DNA from: Dendrophyllia cribrosa
Lineage: Eukaryota; Cnidaria; Anthozoa; Scleractinia; Dendrophylliidae
Assembly (NCBI GenBank): GCA_024195265.1
Contig: JAJLRJ010000004.1
Span: forward strand, 5,299,159 to 5,363,158
DNA: 64,000 nt
Reading direction: 5' to 3'
The position numbers and the translations under genes are program-made. Under the pieces are notes generated by a model. It was not told the origin of the DNA. It worked only from the letters and a program-made list of their open reading frames with translations, and ran no database searches. Of the stretch, positions 34,184 to 43,441 are shown one piece after another. Position 1 is the first letter of the stretch. Each line of letters begins with the position of its first letter.

Positions 34184-35749
34184 AATGGGGTTAGTTTCTA
34201 GAGAAACTGTGGTGCTGCGTCGGTGGGGGGATGAAACACGAGAATTTAGTTTTATCGACTGAGTCGATAAGGTAAATTGACCACCGTAAAAAGATTCAAA
34301 TAGCTGACGTTTCGAGCGCTAGCCCTTCGTCGGAGCGAATCAAGGAATTGTGGGTAGTGTGTGGTTTTATATAGTAAGCGGTGGAGCTACGCTATTGGTG
34401 GAAATTTGGTGACGTGAAAAACAAATGTAGATTAGTTGAATGAAAAGCGTTCGTTGATTCCGTGGGGTTTGAGAGTGCCGATTTGAAAGATGATTTTTTG
34501 TTCTAGGTTTTTACGGCTTTCTGTGTTACCCTGGTGTAGGGAAAGGCCGCAGATTGTCATGTGTTGTTTAGAATGGTTAGTAAGATTAAAATGGCGCGCG
34601 ACTGGTTTGGATGCGTCTTTGTCATTTTTTTCAACGTCTCGGAGATGTTCACGAAAACGGTCGCCCAGTCTCCTCCCTGTTTCGCCAATGTATATCTTTT
34701 TGCAAAAAGTACATGTAATGCAGTAGATAACATTTACGGAGGTGCATGTAAAATGATCAGTGATTTTAATAGATCGTTTGGGTCCTGATTTTAATAAACG
34801 TGGGTACCCTGACTCTGAAACCTAACTCTGAAACCTGACCCTGAAACGTGGGTACCCTGACTCTGTTGTTAATACGGGCCAACAACGTGCACAACAGATC
34901 GACAGACAGTCAGCACTACAAACGCCACAGAAGGAAGAGAACGAGAGAATTCCATTCACCCTCACTTTCCACCCACACAACAACACAGTCAAAAGCATCA
35001 TTTTAAAAAATTTCAAATTACTCCAAAACGACCCCGAAACTGGCAGAATTTTTTCACAACCCCCACTAATTTCATTCAAACGTGACAAAAACATAGGCAA
35101 CTTTCTAGTTACGAGCGCACTGAAATCTGACGATGTACCGGGAACTTTCAAATGCACACGCACACGATGTAACACTTGTCCTTTCATTCACAACGCGGAC
35201 AAAATAACAGGACCCAAACGATCTATTAAAATCACTGATCATTTTACATGCACCTCCGTAAATGTTATCTACTGCATTACATGTACTTTTTGCAAAAAGA
35301 TATACATTGGCGAAACAGGGAGGAGACTGGGCGACCGTTTTCGTGAACATCTCCGAGACGTTGAAAAAAATGACAAAGACGCATCCAAACCAGTCGCGCG
35401 CCATTTTAATCTTACTAACCATTCTAAACAACACATGACAATCTGCGGCCTTTCCCTACACCAGGGTAACACAGAAAGCCGTAAAAACCTAGAACAAAAA
35501 ATCATCTTTCAAATCGGCACTCTCAAACCCCACGGAATCAACGAACGCTTTTCATTCAACTAATCCACATTTTTTCACGTCACCAAATTTCCACCAATAG
35601 CGTAGCTCCACCGCTTACTATATAAAACCACACACTACCCACAATTCCTTGATTCGCTCCGACGAAGGGCTAGCGCTCGAAACGTCAGCTATTTGAATCT
35701 TTTTACGGTGGTCAATTTACCTTATCGACTCAGTCGATAAAACTAAATT
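34184..35749. mobile_element. Penelope-like retroelement fragment in fold-back arrangement
   Basis: It is flanked by a perfect 14-bp duplication, CTGGGGTCTGTTTG (34170-34183 and 35750-35763). The right part (about 34844-35749) is a 3' piece of a Penelope-like element. The left part (about 34247-34797) is an inverted copy of its last 540 bp, giving long near-perfect arms. The termini carry ATCGACT(G/C)AGTCGAT palindromes and a CCGACGA-hairpin-CGAAACG box. Inverted, 5'-truncated tandem copies are typical of this class. Confidence 0.88.
34844..35563 (+). CDS. Penelope-like C-terminal region with GIY-YIG endonuclease domain (5'-truncated)
   Basis: An open frame of about 240 codons without its own start ends in TAA at 35561-35563. 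It has a Cys-rich linker (FKCTRTRCNTCPF) followed by a GIY-YIG nuclease signature: VIYCITC, KKIYIGETGRRLGDRFREH, and a later HFNLTNHS and EQKIIFQIGTL. In this family the nuclease follows the reverse transcriptase; here the reverse transcriptase is missing. The inverted left arm encodes the nuclease part again on the minus strand. Confidence 0.88.
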   Translation, partial: KRGYPDSVVNTGQQRAQQIDRQSALQTPQKEENERIPFTLTFHPHNNTVKSIILKNFKLLQNDPETGRIFSQPPLISFKRDKNIGNFLVTSALKSDDVPGTFKCTRTRCNTCPFIHNADKITGPKRSIKITDHFTCTSVNVIYCITCTFCKKIYIGETGRRLGDRFREHLRDVEKNDKDASKPVARHFNLTNHSKQHMTICGLSLHQGNTESRKNLEQKIIFQIGTLKPHGINERFSFN

Positions 35750-35901
35750 CTGGGGTCTGTTTGTGTTGCTAATTGCCAAACTGTTTTAATGGCGCAGATG
35801 TTGAAATTAACCAAAACAAGAAGAATGCCACCGATTGCAGCCCCGTTTACGAGACGTTGTATGATGTTTACCATTGTGTGAGTATATATATGTGTTTCAT
35901 T

Positions 35902-36363
35902 TTATTCCATCCCACGAATTCTTCGCCCTGGTTGCCTCTGTACATGTGTGGGTGGAGGATCATTCACCTCTACTGCCGGCGCTGGTGGTCCAGCAGCAGG
36001 ACGTTCTGGGTTGCGCCCAAGTGTCTTCATAATGGCTTCACGTTGGTAATACACACCAAAGGCAGATATAATCACGCCGGCAGCTGTTAGAATGTAGAAG
36101 CCAGAGTTGTTGCTGCTCTCTGTGTTGTCGCTGTCAGTGGCCGTGTTCGCCTGGCTTGGGGTGGGGTCGTTTGCCGTTTTAGAAGCCTGTTTTTTTGCCT
36201 CTCGTGCCAGACGATTGCGCTCTGCTAGCCTTTTGCCAGAAGCAACACGCCCAGGTTTTTTTGCCGGAGCGGTCTTCTTTGGGGTATCAGAGGTAACGTG
36301 CGTGTTGGTTGTCGCTGTTTCTTCAGGTATCGTCAGCAACGTTTGCCCTGCTTGTGCCTCCAT
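35902..36363 (-). CDS. Basic, single-TM protein, 153 aa (outer Polinton)
   Basis: Start at MEAQAGQTLL (36363), right after a TATATATACACG motif. The N-terminal half is rich in Lys/Arg (KKPGRVASGKRLAERNRLAR). A TM segment (GFYILTAAGVIISAFGVYY) is at about residues 98-116, followed by a Pro-rich tail. The layout (basic, possibly nucleic-acid-facing domain plus TM) suits a virion membrane protein, but no family is recognised. Confidence 0.72.
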   Translation of the reverse strand: MEAQAGQTLLTIPEETATTNTHVTSDTPKKTAPAKKPGRVASGKRLAERNRLAREAKKQASKTANDPTPSQANTATDSDNTESSNNSGFYILTAAGVIISAFGVYYQREAIMKTLGRNPERPAAGPPAPAVEVNDPPPTHVQRQPGRRIRGME

Positions 36364-36433
36364 CGTGTATATATAAGTTTTTAAAAAATAATCTATCTGA
36401 TAACTTCGTGGTTCCTTCATGGTTCCTTTCAGA

Positions 36434-37037
36434 TTAATTGTCAACTTCATCAAAACCCTCTAGTGGGTAGCCTTCACTGTCCCTTGTGAGAGGCCTGGAA
36501 GGAGGAGGAGGAGTGGGTGGCGCAGGCTTTTCGGGCTCCTTTTTAAAGTCGATGTGTTTTGTAGTGATCAAAGCAGCATTTGCCAATGCCAACAATTTGC
36601 CGCATCGCATTGCAAGGTTTCCCGCAAGAGATGACAATTCATGATTGATCATGTAGTCATTTTTGAGTTCTTTCTGCAACTCTTTCACATCGTTAATTGG
36701 AACAACCATGCCAGCGCATTTGGTTACAAGCATTATAACGCTGTCGTCAATCAGAGACTCAGTCGTCTTGTTGCCGACGTAGGCTTCATACCTTTTGTAA
36801 AATTTTTCAACATCCCTATCCGAAAGGCGTTTCACCTGCTCGTGTGTGAGCTGGGCACCGATGGCTTTTTTGATTTGCCAGTCGAGCCCAGAATTGCCAG
36901 CTTCTCGCGTTGAGCCGGAATGTGGCCCCCTCTATCAGACGGATGGGTGAGTCTGATAGCACAGAGCTATCTGGAGCTGACTCCAGCATCTGCATGATTT
37001 CATCCATTGCGGCCTCATCAGGGTTTGCGTGTGCCAT
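36434..37037 (-). pseudogene. Alpha-helical protein with Pro-rich tail, one frameshift (outer Polinton)
   Basis: The ATG at 37037 (MAHANPDEAAMDEIMQ) follows CAATATATATACG. The first frame runs to about 36900, where a single-base shift moves the coding sequence to the frame ending at 36434. That part has RLSDRDVEKFYKRYEAYV, VPINDVKELQKEL and a PAPPTPPPPSRP tail. About 200 codons in all. Function unknown. Confidence 0.75.
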
Positions 37038-37056
37038 CGTATATATATTGTGTTTT

Positions 37057-37296
37057 TTAAATTTCGGCTGCTTTCTTGATGTCAGGCAAAAGCCTTTCAA
37101 CCTTCTGTAAGAGCGCGGCCATGGTGTTTGGCATCTCTACGAGTTTCAAAGAGTAGCGGCTAAGAAGCATCTGGCGCAGATCATCCTCACCGGCGGCTTT
37201 GATAATTTTCAATTGCATTTCGTCTGTCTTAGGCTGTAATTTGATCAAAAGCTGGTAGAAGGCTGTTAGCTTGTGAATCTTGGTGGGGGCGTTCAT
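37057..37296 (-). CDS. Small helical protein, 79 aa (outer Polinton)
   Basis: MNAPTKIHKLTAFYQLLIK..., mostly predicted helix, ending KVERLLPDIKKAAEI. The start codon is 9-16 bases after a CATATATACTC motif. It sits just downstream of the ATPase in the same leftward cluster. Unrecognised. Confidence 0.65.
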   Translation of the reverse strand: MNAPTKIHKLTAFYQLLIKLQPKTDEMQLKIIKAAGEDDLRQMLLSRYSLKLVEMPNTMAALLQKVERLLPDIKKAAEI

Positions 37297-37322
37297 GGCT
37301 TAGAGTATATATGTGTGTGTTT

Positions 37323-37526
37323 TTATATTTTCACATCAATCCCATATGGATGCCGCAGAGAGAAAACTAGGTGGGAAAACTTGCGCCCCTTAACCCGTGC
37401 AATAAGCTCTTTGTACTCCTCGTGGGATAGCTCGCCGGCATAGTCATCGAAGATGGCCTTCGTTGTTTTGCCCGATGGGGTGTAAAAAAGCACGATGCTG
37501 CCACGTTTTCCCTAAATGGTTTCGCA
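37323..37526 (-). pseudogene. A32-like packaging ATPase, 3' part (outer Polinton)
   Basis: C-terminal segment of the outer ATPase, separated from its 5' part at 54954-55353 by the nested Polinton. It begins at the TTCGCA target site and runs through an AKPFREN-type segment. It changes frame near 37480, and the remainder (KAIFDDYAGEL..., FSLRHPYGIDV) ends in TAA at 37323. Confidence 0.82.
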
Positions 37527-37787
37527 AGTAGTTATAGAGTTGGCGGTACCAGATCAGTTTTGCAAAACTGATCTGATACCAAGCCAACTTATAACTACTT
37601 CCCATCTGATGGCACAATCACATGGAATAATCACATGGAAAAATCAGATTAAAAAATATGGAACAATTAAATGGTAAAATCAAATGAAACTATATGTTAA
37701 AAAAACAAAATGGTGCGTTTATTCCATTGCGTGATTCCACATAATAGAATCCTTTGCGTGACACAATTCTCGGAAACATAGGAAGTC
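37527..37787 (+). repeat. Left terminal inverted repeat with palindromic terminus (nested Polinton)
   Basis: It matches the reverse complement of 54692-54953 up to GGAAGTC at 37781-37787, apart from a short GACACAA/TTTTGCG difference. Its outer 73 bp (37527-37599) form an imperfect palindrome centred on TTTTGCAAAA: the arm AGTAGTTATAGAGTTGGC returns as GCCAACTTATAACTACT. Each end could therefore fold into a hairpin. Confidence 0.93.
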
Positions 37788-37797
37788 TACACAGGAT

Positions 37798-40700
37798 TTA
37801 ATTAAGGAAAGTTATTTTATAATGTCCATAAGCATATGAATTTATACCATCATCTGATATATACCTTTTGTCATCGAAACAGCTGAGTGATACTTTATTG
37901 ATTTCATAACTTCCTAATTTATGGTTTTGACTTCTTATTGTTTTCATAGTGTGATGCATCTGTTTATTTCCTAATAACGTTTCTTTATAATCTTGATGCT
38001 TGATATTATTTTTGATAATATTCTTTTTGATTCCCTTGGCTGTCTTTCCTCCTTTTTGGTTATCTTTTATGTAACTATACATTTTGGATCGCAACCCAAC
38101 AAATTCACAAATAGGAACTCCTGCGGCTTCATCTTTGAATTTACCAATAACTTTTTTATTTGTCTTATCAAAATACGGGGAGCTTTCAGGGTAGTCGCTG
38201 TTATCGAATTTATTTTTATCATTCCAAAAGTCTTGGTATACATCTTCAGCTTCGATTTCATAGGTCAAGCTGTCTGTGTCTGTGAAGAGTAACTTGGCTT
38301 TGTCTTCATATTTCTTTTTAATGTAGTTATAATGGAAATCGTACATTAACGTCTTGCTTAAATCTAAGATGCACATACCCACATATGCCGGCCTGTTTAG
38401 GGTAAGTGTTTCTTTGATCTTATGCACAGCTACTAGATTTTCGTTGAAGATCTTACTACTAACATACGTTGGTTTACTGGCATATCTCAATAGTTTTTTT
38501 TCATCGGTGATTAGTCTTACATCTACTCGCTTTCTAATATTTTCCATCGTTTTACCAAATACAGAGTTATTCATAAGTTTAAAGAAGTCTTTTTCAAAAG
38601 CATTTTTTGCGTTCTTCCTTTTTTCTGTATTAAAGTCGATATACTGTTTTAACCAAGGAGATTGATCAAACTCTAGTACTCGATGGACTTTAGTTATTTT
38701 CAAACCAAGATCAGTGTATAATTGAAGGTTCCTATAATGGAGCACGTATTTTTCTTTGTTCTTCAAGGTTGGTATCAATTTATGAACTAAACCAGTTGAT
38801 ATTTTATATTTCTTCGCGATGTTTTTACAATACCCAGACAACATACTCTCAGTTACTTTAACCTTTTCCGGTCCTAGCGGGTAGTTATTATGAAGATTGT
38901 GTAACCCTTCAGGATACTCTAAATCTACTTCCAGTATCAAACCCTTCTCACTATCTTCTTTATACTTGGCTAGGTCTATCTTATCGATCTGTTTTTGTGT
39001 CATCCATCTGAATCCGCCTGTTGGAAGGTATTGACTCATTGCCCAGCCATACAGATTATTGGCGTCAAGATACATGATATACTTTGAGGGCGCCTTCTCA
39101 TCATATGTTTTCATGTATTTATTGTTTGCTTTTCCATAGCGGTTGGCTATATAGCTGATTCCGCCACGCATGCCCTTTTCAATAAATTGAAACATATCAA
39201 TATCGACCATAAGCTCTAATTTAATGTCAGTCATTTTTAGCATAGCATCCCATGACAAACCGGGAGATGTGAAATAATGACATGGATCAAGTTTATAGTA
39301 TTCTAGGCATGTTTTCCTGAAGTTTTCGAATACATCAGCTAACAGAATGATGTCAGATTTAAGGTATAAGTCATGGTACTCACCCATATTTTTAAGAGAG
39401 AATGTATTCCACACATTTTGGGCATGTTTATAGTCTTCGTCTGATATATGTTCATCGTTTAATATGCTGTAAAATTCTTCTTTCGGTGGTAGCTTTTCAT
39501 CGAATTTATTATAACTGTCCATGTAGTCGTAAGGGTATACTCTTTTTCTAGCCATCAGATCAAGCTTTTTACCTTTGAATTTTTGAGAGGTATATTTTAA
39601 TGATTTTCTTGGTAGATTACTCACTAGTTTTTCCAAACCAGAGCTCATGAATTGGAAACTATCGAGAAAGGTTAAGTGATTACCCAACATGAAAGCCATA
39701 TACTTTTCCATATTATTCGGACTTGCATTGATATTCATTTGACATTTTTCACCTTTTTTATTTGTATATGTATGCTTCTTGACTATTTCACCGATCTCTT
39801 GCATGATGAAATGAGAGTCATACCCACGGAGATTATGGAATATCACAGGTATTTTAATTTCTTCTGGTTTTATTCTGAGTTTTAAATTACAATCTTGATG
39901 AGCGGATCCTCTGTACTGACCAGTTATATGACAGTGATCTCTTACTCTTAGATCGGTTTTGTTATATTCTTTCTCGCATATATGGCATTTATCAGCTTTT
40001 TGGAATTCTTCTTCATCGTCTTTGGTCATTCTTAATGGTTTATTGAATTCTTTTTTCATAACCTTCTTACAATATTTAACTTCCTCCAGCATAGCTTCCA
40101 TGAATTTGTATACAGCTCTTTCGCCTCTATAGACCTGAACTGGTTTACTGTATTTATCATCATAGCAACAGACGACTTTGTATCCATATCCACAGTCTTT
40201 ATGTTTTTGATATGATTCAGTATATGATTTATCATTGTTTGGCTGACATCCTTGTACTTTTTCTGTAATAGCCTCAAAATCAGCATAGATTGCAAATGGA
40301 ACAGCTAACTGTTTATGATAATTGTTAAATTTTAATATGTTATTATCTTTTTCAGGCATTTTTACAGCTTGTTTACCATTAATTACAATACAGTTTTCTT
40401 TATGATTATTAAGGATTGTTTCAGAACTGAAGCATTGTAGACAATGCATGCAAAAATGTTTTCTGTGTTCGTGTTTCGTCTGATTGTACATGAATTTATT
40501 GAAGTCTTTTATTAATACATAATGTTTGTTTTCGTTTTCTGTGATCAATAACAAGTTGATATGATCTTCGTACTTTTCTTTGGATACATAGATAGGATAT
40601 GGTTGCTTTTCCTCATAACCGAATACATTGATGTTGATTTCATTTTGTTTTTCTATTTTATTATACAGTTTGACAGTCACTGGGAATTGAATTCCAAAGT

Positions 40701-41511
40701 AATCTAATTTTTCAATAAAATCTTTGTCGACTTTTTTGATTCTCTGTGGATATTTGTCTTGAGGGTTCAAGTACCTTATATGACACCATCTGAAGCATTC
40801 ATTGTCTTTATTCTTGAGGTTTATCAATCCTTTAGCTGAGTTTCTCAATTCGTTTGGTAATTGAATGTAAGATGATCCCTTTAATGGTTCGTATTTAACA
40901 ATATTAATATAGTGGTTGTCAATAGATCTAATTGTCCATCCAGAACCCTCAGAAATCCATTGAGCTACACTATTTAATATCTGTTGTTTAGACAATTGTA
41001 ACGCTTCAGCGATTTCTATGTGGTTAATAATCGTCTGAGCCACACTGTTAAAATATGCAGTCTTAGACACTATTTCATCACCAGCTAGTTTCTCAAATGT
41101 GACCTTTAGTGTTTCAACAAATTTAATTCCTTTTGTATCACTTAGTAGGGTTTTAAAATGGTTTTCAATACGTTTTCTTGTTTGTTGTAATTGTGTTAAA
41201 GGGTCTTTATTATTCTTTAATGTAATTTCGAAGGATTTAGTATAACCTTTTAGAGCTTTGTCTGTTTGCTCTATCTTAGTCCTTGGAGCTGATGTCTTTT
41301 TTAATTGTTCCATTTCTTCTAACCATTCAGAAGGTGGGGGTGGTAATCTTTTCCTCTCAAAATAGTCAACCAATTCTTTTACTGTTTGTCTTGGTGTTGG
41401 AACTGGTTTGGTATCATCTACGATGATAATTTCAGGCTTTTTCTTCTGTTGCTTTAAAAGCAATTTGATTAGTTCTGATTTACTAAGTTTCTCAAGATCG
41501 CTCTTGTTCAT
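37798..41511 (-). CDS. polB: Protein-primed family B DNA polymerase (nested Polinton)
   Basis: A 1237-residue intact replicase, starting about 10 bp inside the repeat. The order is a Lys-rich N-terminal region; a C2H2-like finger (HFCMHCLQCFS); the 3'-5' exonuclease ExoI motif YADFEAI (Asp about 411); an endonuclease VII-like zinc segment (CHICEKEY, RDHCHITGQYRGSAH, about 515-540); the polymerase motif A segment LDANNLYGWAMS (about 815); motif B KLMNNSVFGKTMEN (about 980); and motif C TDTDS (about 1077). All catalytic residues look intact. It would copy the linear genome from a terminal protein, as in adenovirus and phi29-like systems; the N-terminal third may supply the priming protein, which is inference. 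The ATG at 41511 follows a TATACTATAGTATATAAA stretch. Confidence 0.97.
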   Translation of the reverse strand: MNKSDLEKLSKSELIKLLLKQQKKKPEIIIVDDTKPVPTPRQTVKELVDYFERKRLPPPPSEWLEEMEQLKKTSAPRTKIEQTDKALKGYTKSFEITLKNNKDPLTQLQQTRKRIENHFKTLLSDTKGIKFVETLKVTFEKLAGDEIVSKTAYFNSVAQTIINHIEIAEALQLSKQQILNSVAQWISEGSGWTIRSIDNHYINIVKYEPLKGSSYIQLPNELRNSAKGLINLKNKDNECFRWCHIRYLNPQDKYPQRIKKVDKDFIEKLDYFGIQFPVTVKLYNKIEKQNEININVFGYEEKQPYPIYVSKEKYEDHINLLLITENENKHYVLIKDFNKFMYNQTKHEHRKHFCMHCLQCFSSETILNNHKENCIVINGKQAVKMPEKDNNILKFNNYHKQLAVPFAIYADFEAITEKVQGCQPNNDKSYTESYQKHKDCGYGYKVVCCYDDKYSKPVQVYRGERAVYKFMEAMLEEVKYCKKVMKKEFNKPLRMTKDDEEEFQKADKCHICEKEYNKTDLRVRDHCHITGQYRGSAHQDCNLKLRIKPEEIKIPVIFHNLRGYDSHFIMQEIGEIVKKHTYTNKKGEKCQMNINASPNNMEKYMAFMLGNHLTFLDSFQFMSSGLEKLVSNLPRKSLKYTSQKFKGKKLDLMARKRVYPYDYMDSYNKFDEKLPPKEEFYSILNDEHISDEDYKHAQNVWNTFSLKNMGEYHDLYLKSDIILLADVFENFRKTCLEYYKLDPCHYFTSPGLSWDAMLKMTDIKLELMVDIDMFQFIEKGMRGGISYIANRYGKANNKYMKTYDEKAPSKYIMYLDANNLYGWAMSQYLPTGGFRWMTQKQIDKIDLAKYKEDSEKGLILEVDLEYPEGLHNLHNNYPLGPEKVKVTESMLSGYCKNIAKKYKISTGLVHKLIPTLKNKEKYVLHYRNLQLYTDLGLKITKVHRVLEFDQSPWLKQYIDFNTEKRKNAKNAFEKDFFKLMNNSVFGKTMENIRKRVDVRLITDEKKLLRYASKPTYVSSKIFNENLVAVHKIKETLTLNRPAYVGMCILDLSKTLMYDFHYNYIKKKYEDKAKLLFTDTDSLTYEIEAEDVYQDFWNDKNKFDNSDYPESSPYFDKTNKKVIGKFKDEAAGVPICEFVGLRSKMYSYIKDNQKGGKTAKGIKKNIIKNNIKHQDYKETLLGNKQMHHTMKTIRSQNHKLGSYEINKVSLSCFDDKRYISDDGINSYAYGHYKITFLN

Positions 41512-41619
41512 TTTATATACTATAGTATAGATAATTCTTTATATGTATTCAGTTGGTGCGTTTAAGTATGGTTGAGAATTTAAGTGATCCAATCATGGAT
41601 CCATTAAACTATATGTTTC

Positions 41620-41871
41620 TTAGTTTTCATGGTGTGTTTCAATGATCAAATTATGGATTCTCCTATTAATATTATCCATATGTTTATTTGTTTTCAAATG
41701 ACAGAATTTTCCAGCAAGCGAGTAGTTGATATTGTTATTGCATACACGACAATACCACTCTTTATTTAACATATAACGAGTTTTGGATCTTTTAATAGCT
41801 TCTTTTTTGGCTTCTTGGGTGTGGTATATAGGCGGTCGTCCTCTACATCTTTTTATTACTTCTTTTTCCAT
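41620..41871 (-). CDS. Small AT-hook and zinc-finger protein, 83 aa
   Basis: The N-terminus has CRGRPPIY, an AT-hook-like RGRP core. A C2H2-type finger follows (YCRVCNNNI ... FCHLKTNKHMDNI, spacing as in U1-type fingers). It is probably a minor-groove and nucleic-acid-binding factor. A TATATAGA motif lies a few bases before the ATG. It is a short gene between PolB and the coiled-coil gene. The binding target is unknown. Confidence 0.8.
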   Translation of the reverse strand: MEKEVIKRCRGRPPIYHTQEAKKEAIKRSKTRYMLNKEWYCRVCNNNINYSLAGKFCHLKTNKHMDNINRRIHNLIIETHHEN

Positions 41872-42092
41872 TTCTATATAATACTATAGATATTCTTTTA
41901 AATAGTTTGCATTGATGCGTTTAAATATAGCCAGAAACATTAATATTTTTGGCTACCAATGAATAGCGAATGCAAAGATATAAATATCTCAGAAATTTCT
42001 GGGATACTTGTAAATAGTAACATCTCTTTAAAACAATTTTGTATATCCCTTTAAATCCCTGATTAGTGTTCTAATGTTACTGATTGTATTTT

Positions 42093-42479
42093 TTAAATCC
42101 ATGTGCCCTGGATCAGATGAATATTTCTACATCTTTCTAAATCCGCGTTGCTGCTTGTTTTTGTTGTGCTAGATATACTATTTTCTTGTTTGAGATATTT
42201 AATATTATCAACTTTGGTTTGTTTCAACACATTACATTCATCATCGTATCTATTGTTTTCTATCTCATTGCAGATAATATTCAATAACTCTTTCAATGTT
42301 ATATCTTCATCAATTTCATGTATTTTTTTATGATAAAGTTTCAATAATTTCTTTTTATATTGTAACAGATCCAATCTACGCTCATTATCATATATTTTAT
42401 CATGAAGATTGTCTATTTCATCTTCACATTCCTGAATTTGAAAATTTATTTTTTTGATATATTTCTCAATGCCGCTCAT
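42093..42479 (-). CDS. Coiled-coil protein, about 128 aa
   Basis: Start chosen at MSGIEKYIKK (42479), because TATATAT lies immediately before it and the alternative upstream ATG (42494) would be within that promoter motif and overlap the integrase end. Residues about 5-60 are heptad-like (IQECEDEIDNLHDKIYDNE...), the rest Asn/Ser-rich. No family is recognised. It could be a structural or regulatory adaptor. Confidence 0.72.
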   Translation of the reverse strand: MSGIEKYIKKINFQIQECEDEIDNLHDKIYDNERRLDLLQYKKKLLKLYHKKIHEIDEDITLKELLNIICNEIENNRYDDECNVLKQTKVDNIKYLKQENSISSTTKTSSNADLERCRNIHLIQGTWI

Positions 42480-42493
42480 GATATATATAAACA

Positions 42494-43441
42494 TTATATA
42501 TTTTTTACATCTTTTAGCGGTATCCAGCTGTTAAAATCATCACTATATCCTTTCCACTTCACCAAAGCTTGTTTTTTCTTATAGTCTCTTTTGATAACCT
42601 TATCTATACGAAAAACATCTTGTTTAGCTTTCAATAACTCCTGTTGATAGAAAGATCCTTCTATTGATTCATCATTGAGATCTTTTAATTTGTAAGTTAT
42701 AGGATTAGTGTATTGTATCTTATCGACTGTAAACACTTCTTCAGTCCAGTTTGGTGTATAACCCTTGTCGAACACATTCCGTTTATACTTTGAAATTCTA
42801 ACCTTATCACCAACTTTAAATTTTGGTTTATATGATAATAGTTCCGTATCATATAGATTGAAATAAACAGTTCCTTCATTCTTTTTCATAGATGCTTCAA
42901 TAGGTTTCATTTTAATACTTGAATGCTTTGTACTGTTGTATTCATTTAATAGTTTTGGTAACATGTCTAAATATTGTGTTGTATTTTGAGCTGTAAATTG
43001 TTTCCACATTTTAGATTTTAATGTTCTGTTAAATCTCTTAATAATAACAGCTTTACCTTCATTGAAAGTAGAATACATCTCAATATTATTTTTCTTTAGC
43101 CAGTCTTTGAAAGTTTTATTATAGAATTCAGACCCTTGGTCTACCCAAATAAATTTAGGTTTCCGTTTGGATTTTTTAATAACATCATCAAATGATTCAG
43201 TAATTGTATTACCTGTTTTATTTTTAATAGGAATGCTCCAAGCAAATTTCGAAAACACATCAATGCTGTTTAATAAATATCTATATCCTTTATTCCATTT
43301 TGAAAACTTCTGCATTTCTACAAGGTCAGTGCTCCAAATATCATCTATTCTATTAACAATAACTCTTCTTGTTTTAAATTTTCGTTTGATTGGCTTATGT
43401 AATTCATCGGCTAATTGTTGAGCCCAATCATTTTTACTCAA
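42494..43441 (-). CDS. Retroviral-type integrase with chromodomain; expected catalytic Glu is Lys
   Basis: A 315-residue rve-type integrase. The first catalytic Asp is in WSTDLVEM and the second in IWVDQGSEF. The third position, normally Glu before RFNRT, reads AVIIKRFNRTL here (codon AAG). The outer element keeps IVERFNRTL at the same place. A single G-to-A change (GAG to AAG) would explain it. C-terminally, an SH3-like segment (KPKFKVGDKVRISKYK) is followed by a chromodomain (FRIDKVIKRDYKKKQALVKW, then KGYSDDFNSWIP), which in other integrases can direct insertion to modified chromatin. The gene overlaps the PLA2 gene by four bases. Probably catalytically dead. Confidence 0.95.
   Translation of the reverse strand: MSKNDWAQQLADELHKPIKRKFKTRRVIVNRIDDIWSTDLVEMQKFSKWNKGYRYLLNSIDVFSKFAWSIPIKNKTGNTITESFDDVIKKSKRKPKFIWVDQGSEFYNKTFKDWLKKNNIEMYSTFNEGKAVIIKRFNRTLKSKMWKQFTAQNTTQYLDMLPKLLNEYNSTKHSSIKMKPIEASMKKNEGTVYFNLYDTELLSYKPKFKVGDKVRISKYKRNVFDKGYTPNWTEEVFTVDKIQYTNPITYKLKDLNDESIEGSFYQQELLKAKQDVFRIDKVIKRDYKKKQALVKWKGYSDDFNSWIPLKDVKNI

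Larger units (their letters stand above)
34136..35874 (-). pseudogene. Small membrane protein gene split by a Penelope-like insertion
   Basis: The 5' part (35874 to 35750, start MVNIIQRLVNGAA) has one TM-like segment (GGILLVLVNFNICAI). The 3' part lies at 34169-34136 and ends in TAA. The two parts share the 14-bp CTGGGGTCTGTTTG that duplicated on insertion. Counting the duplication once, the total is 159 bases, exactly 53 codons, so the gene was intact when interrupted. It has a TATATATACTCACAC-type promoter stretch upstream. Function unknown. Confidence 0.8.

Noticed and set aside
34561..35434. Mirrored frames starting MLFRMVSKIKMARD on both strands
   Set aside because: Antisense shadows of the GIY-YIG coding sequence in the two inverted arms.
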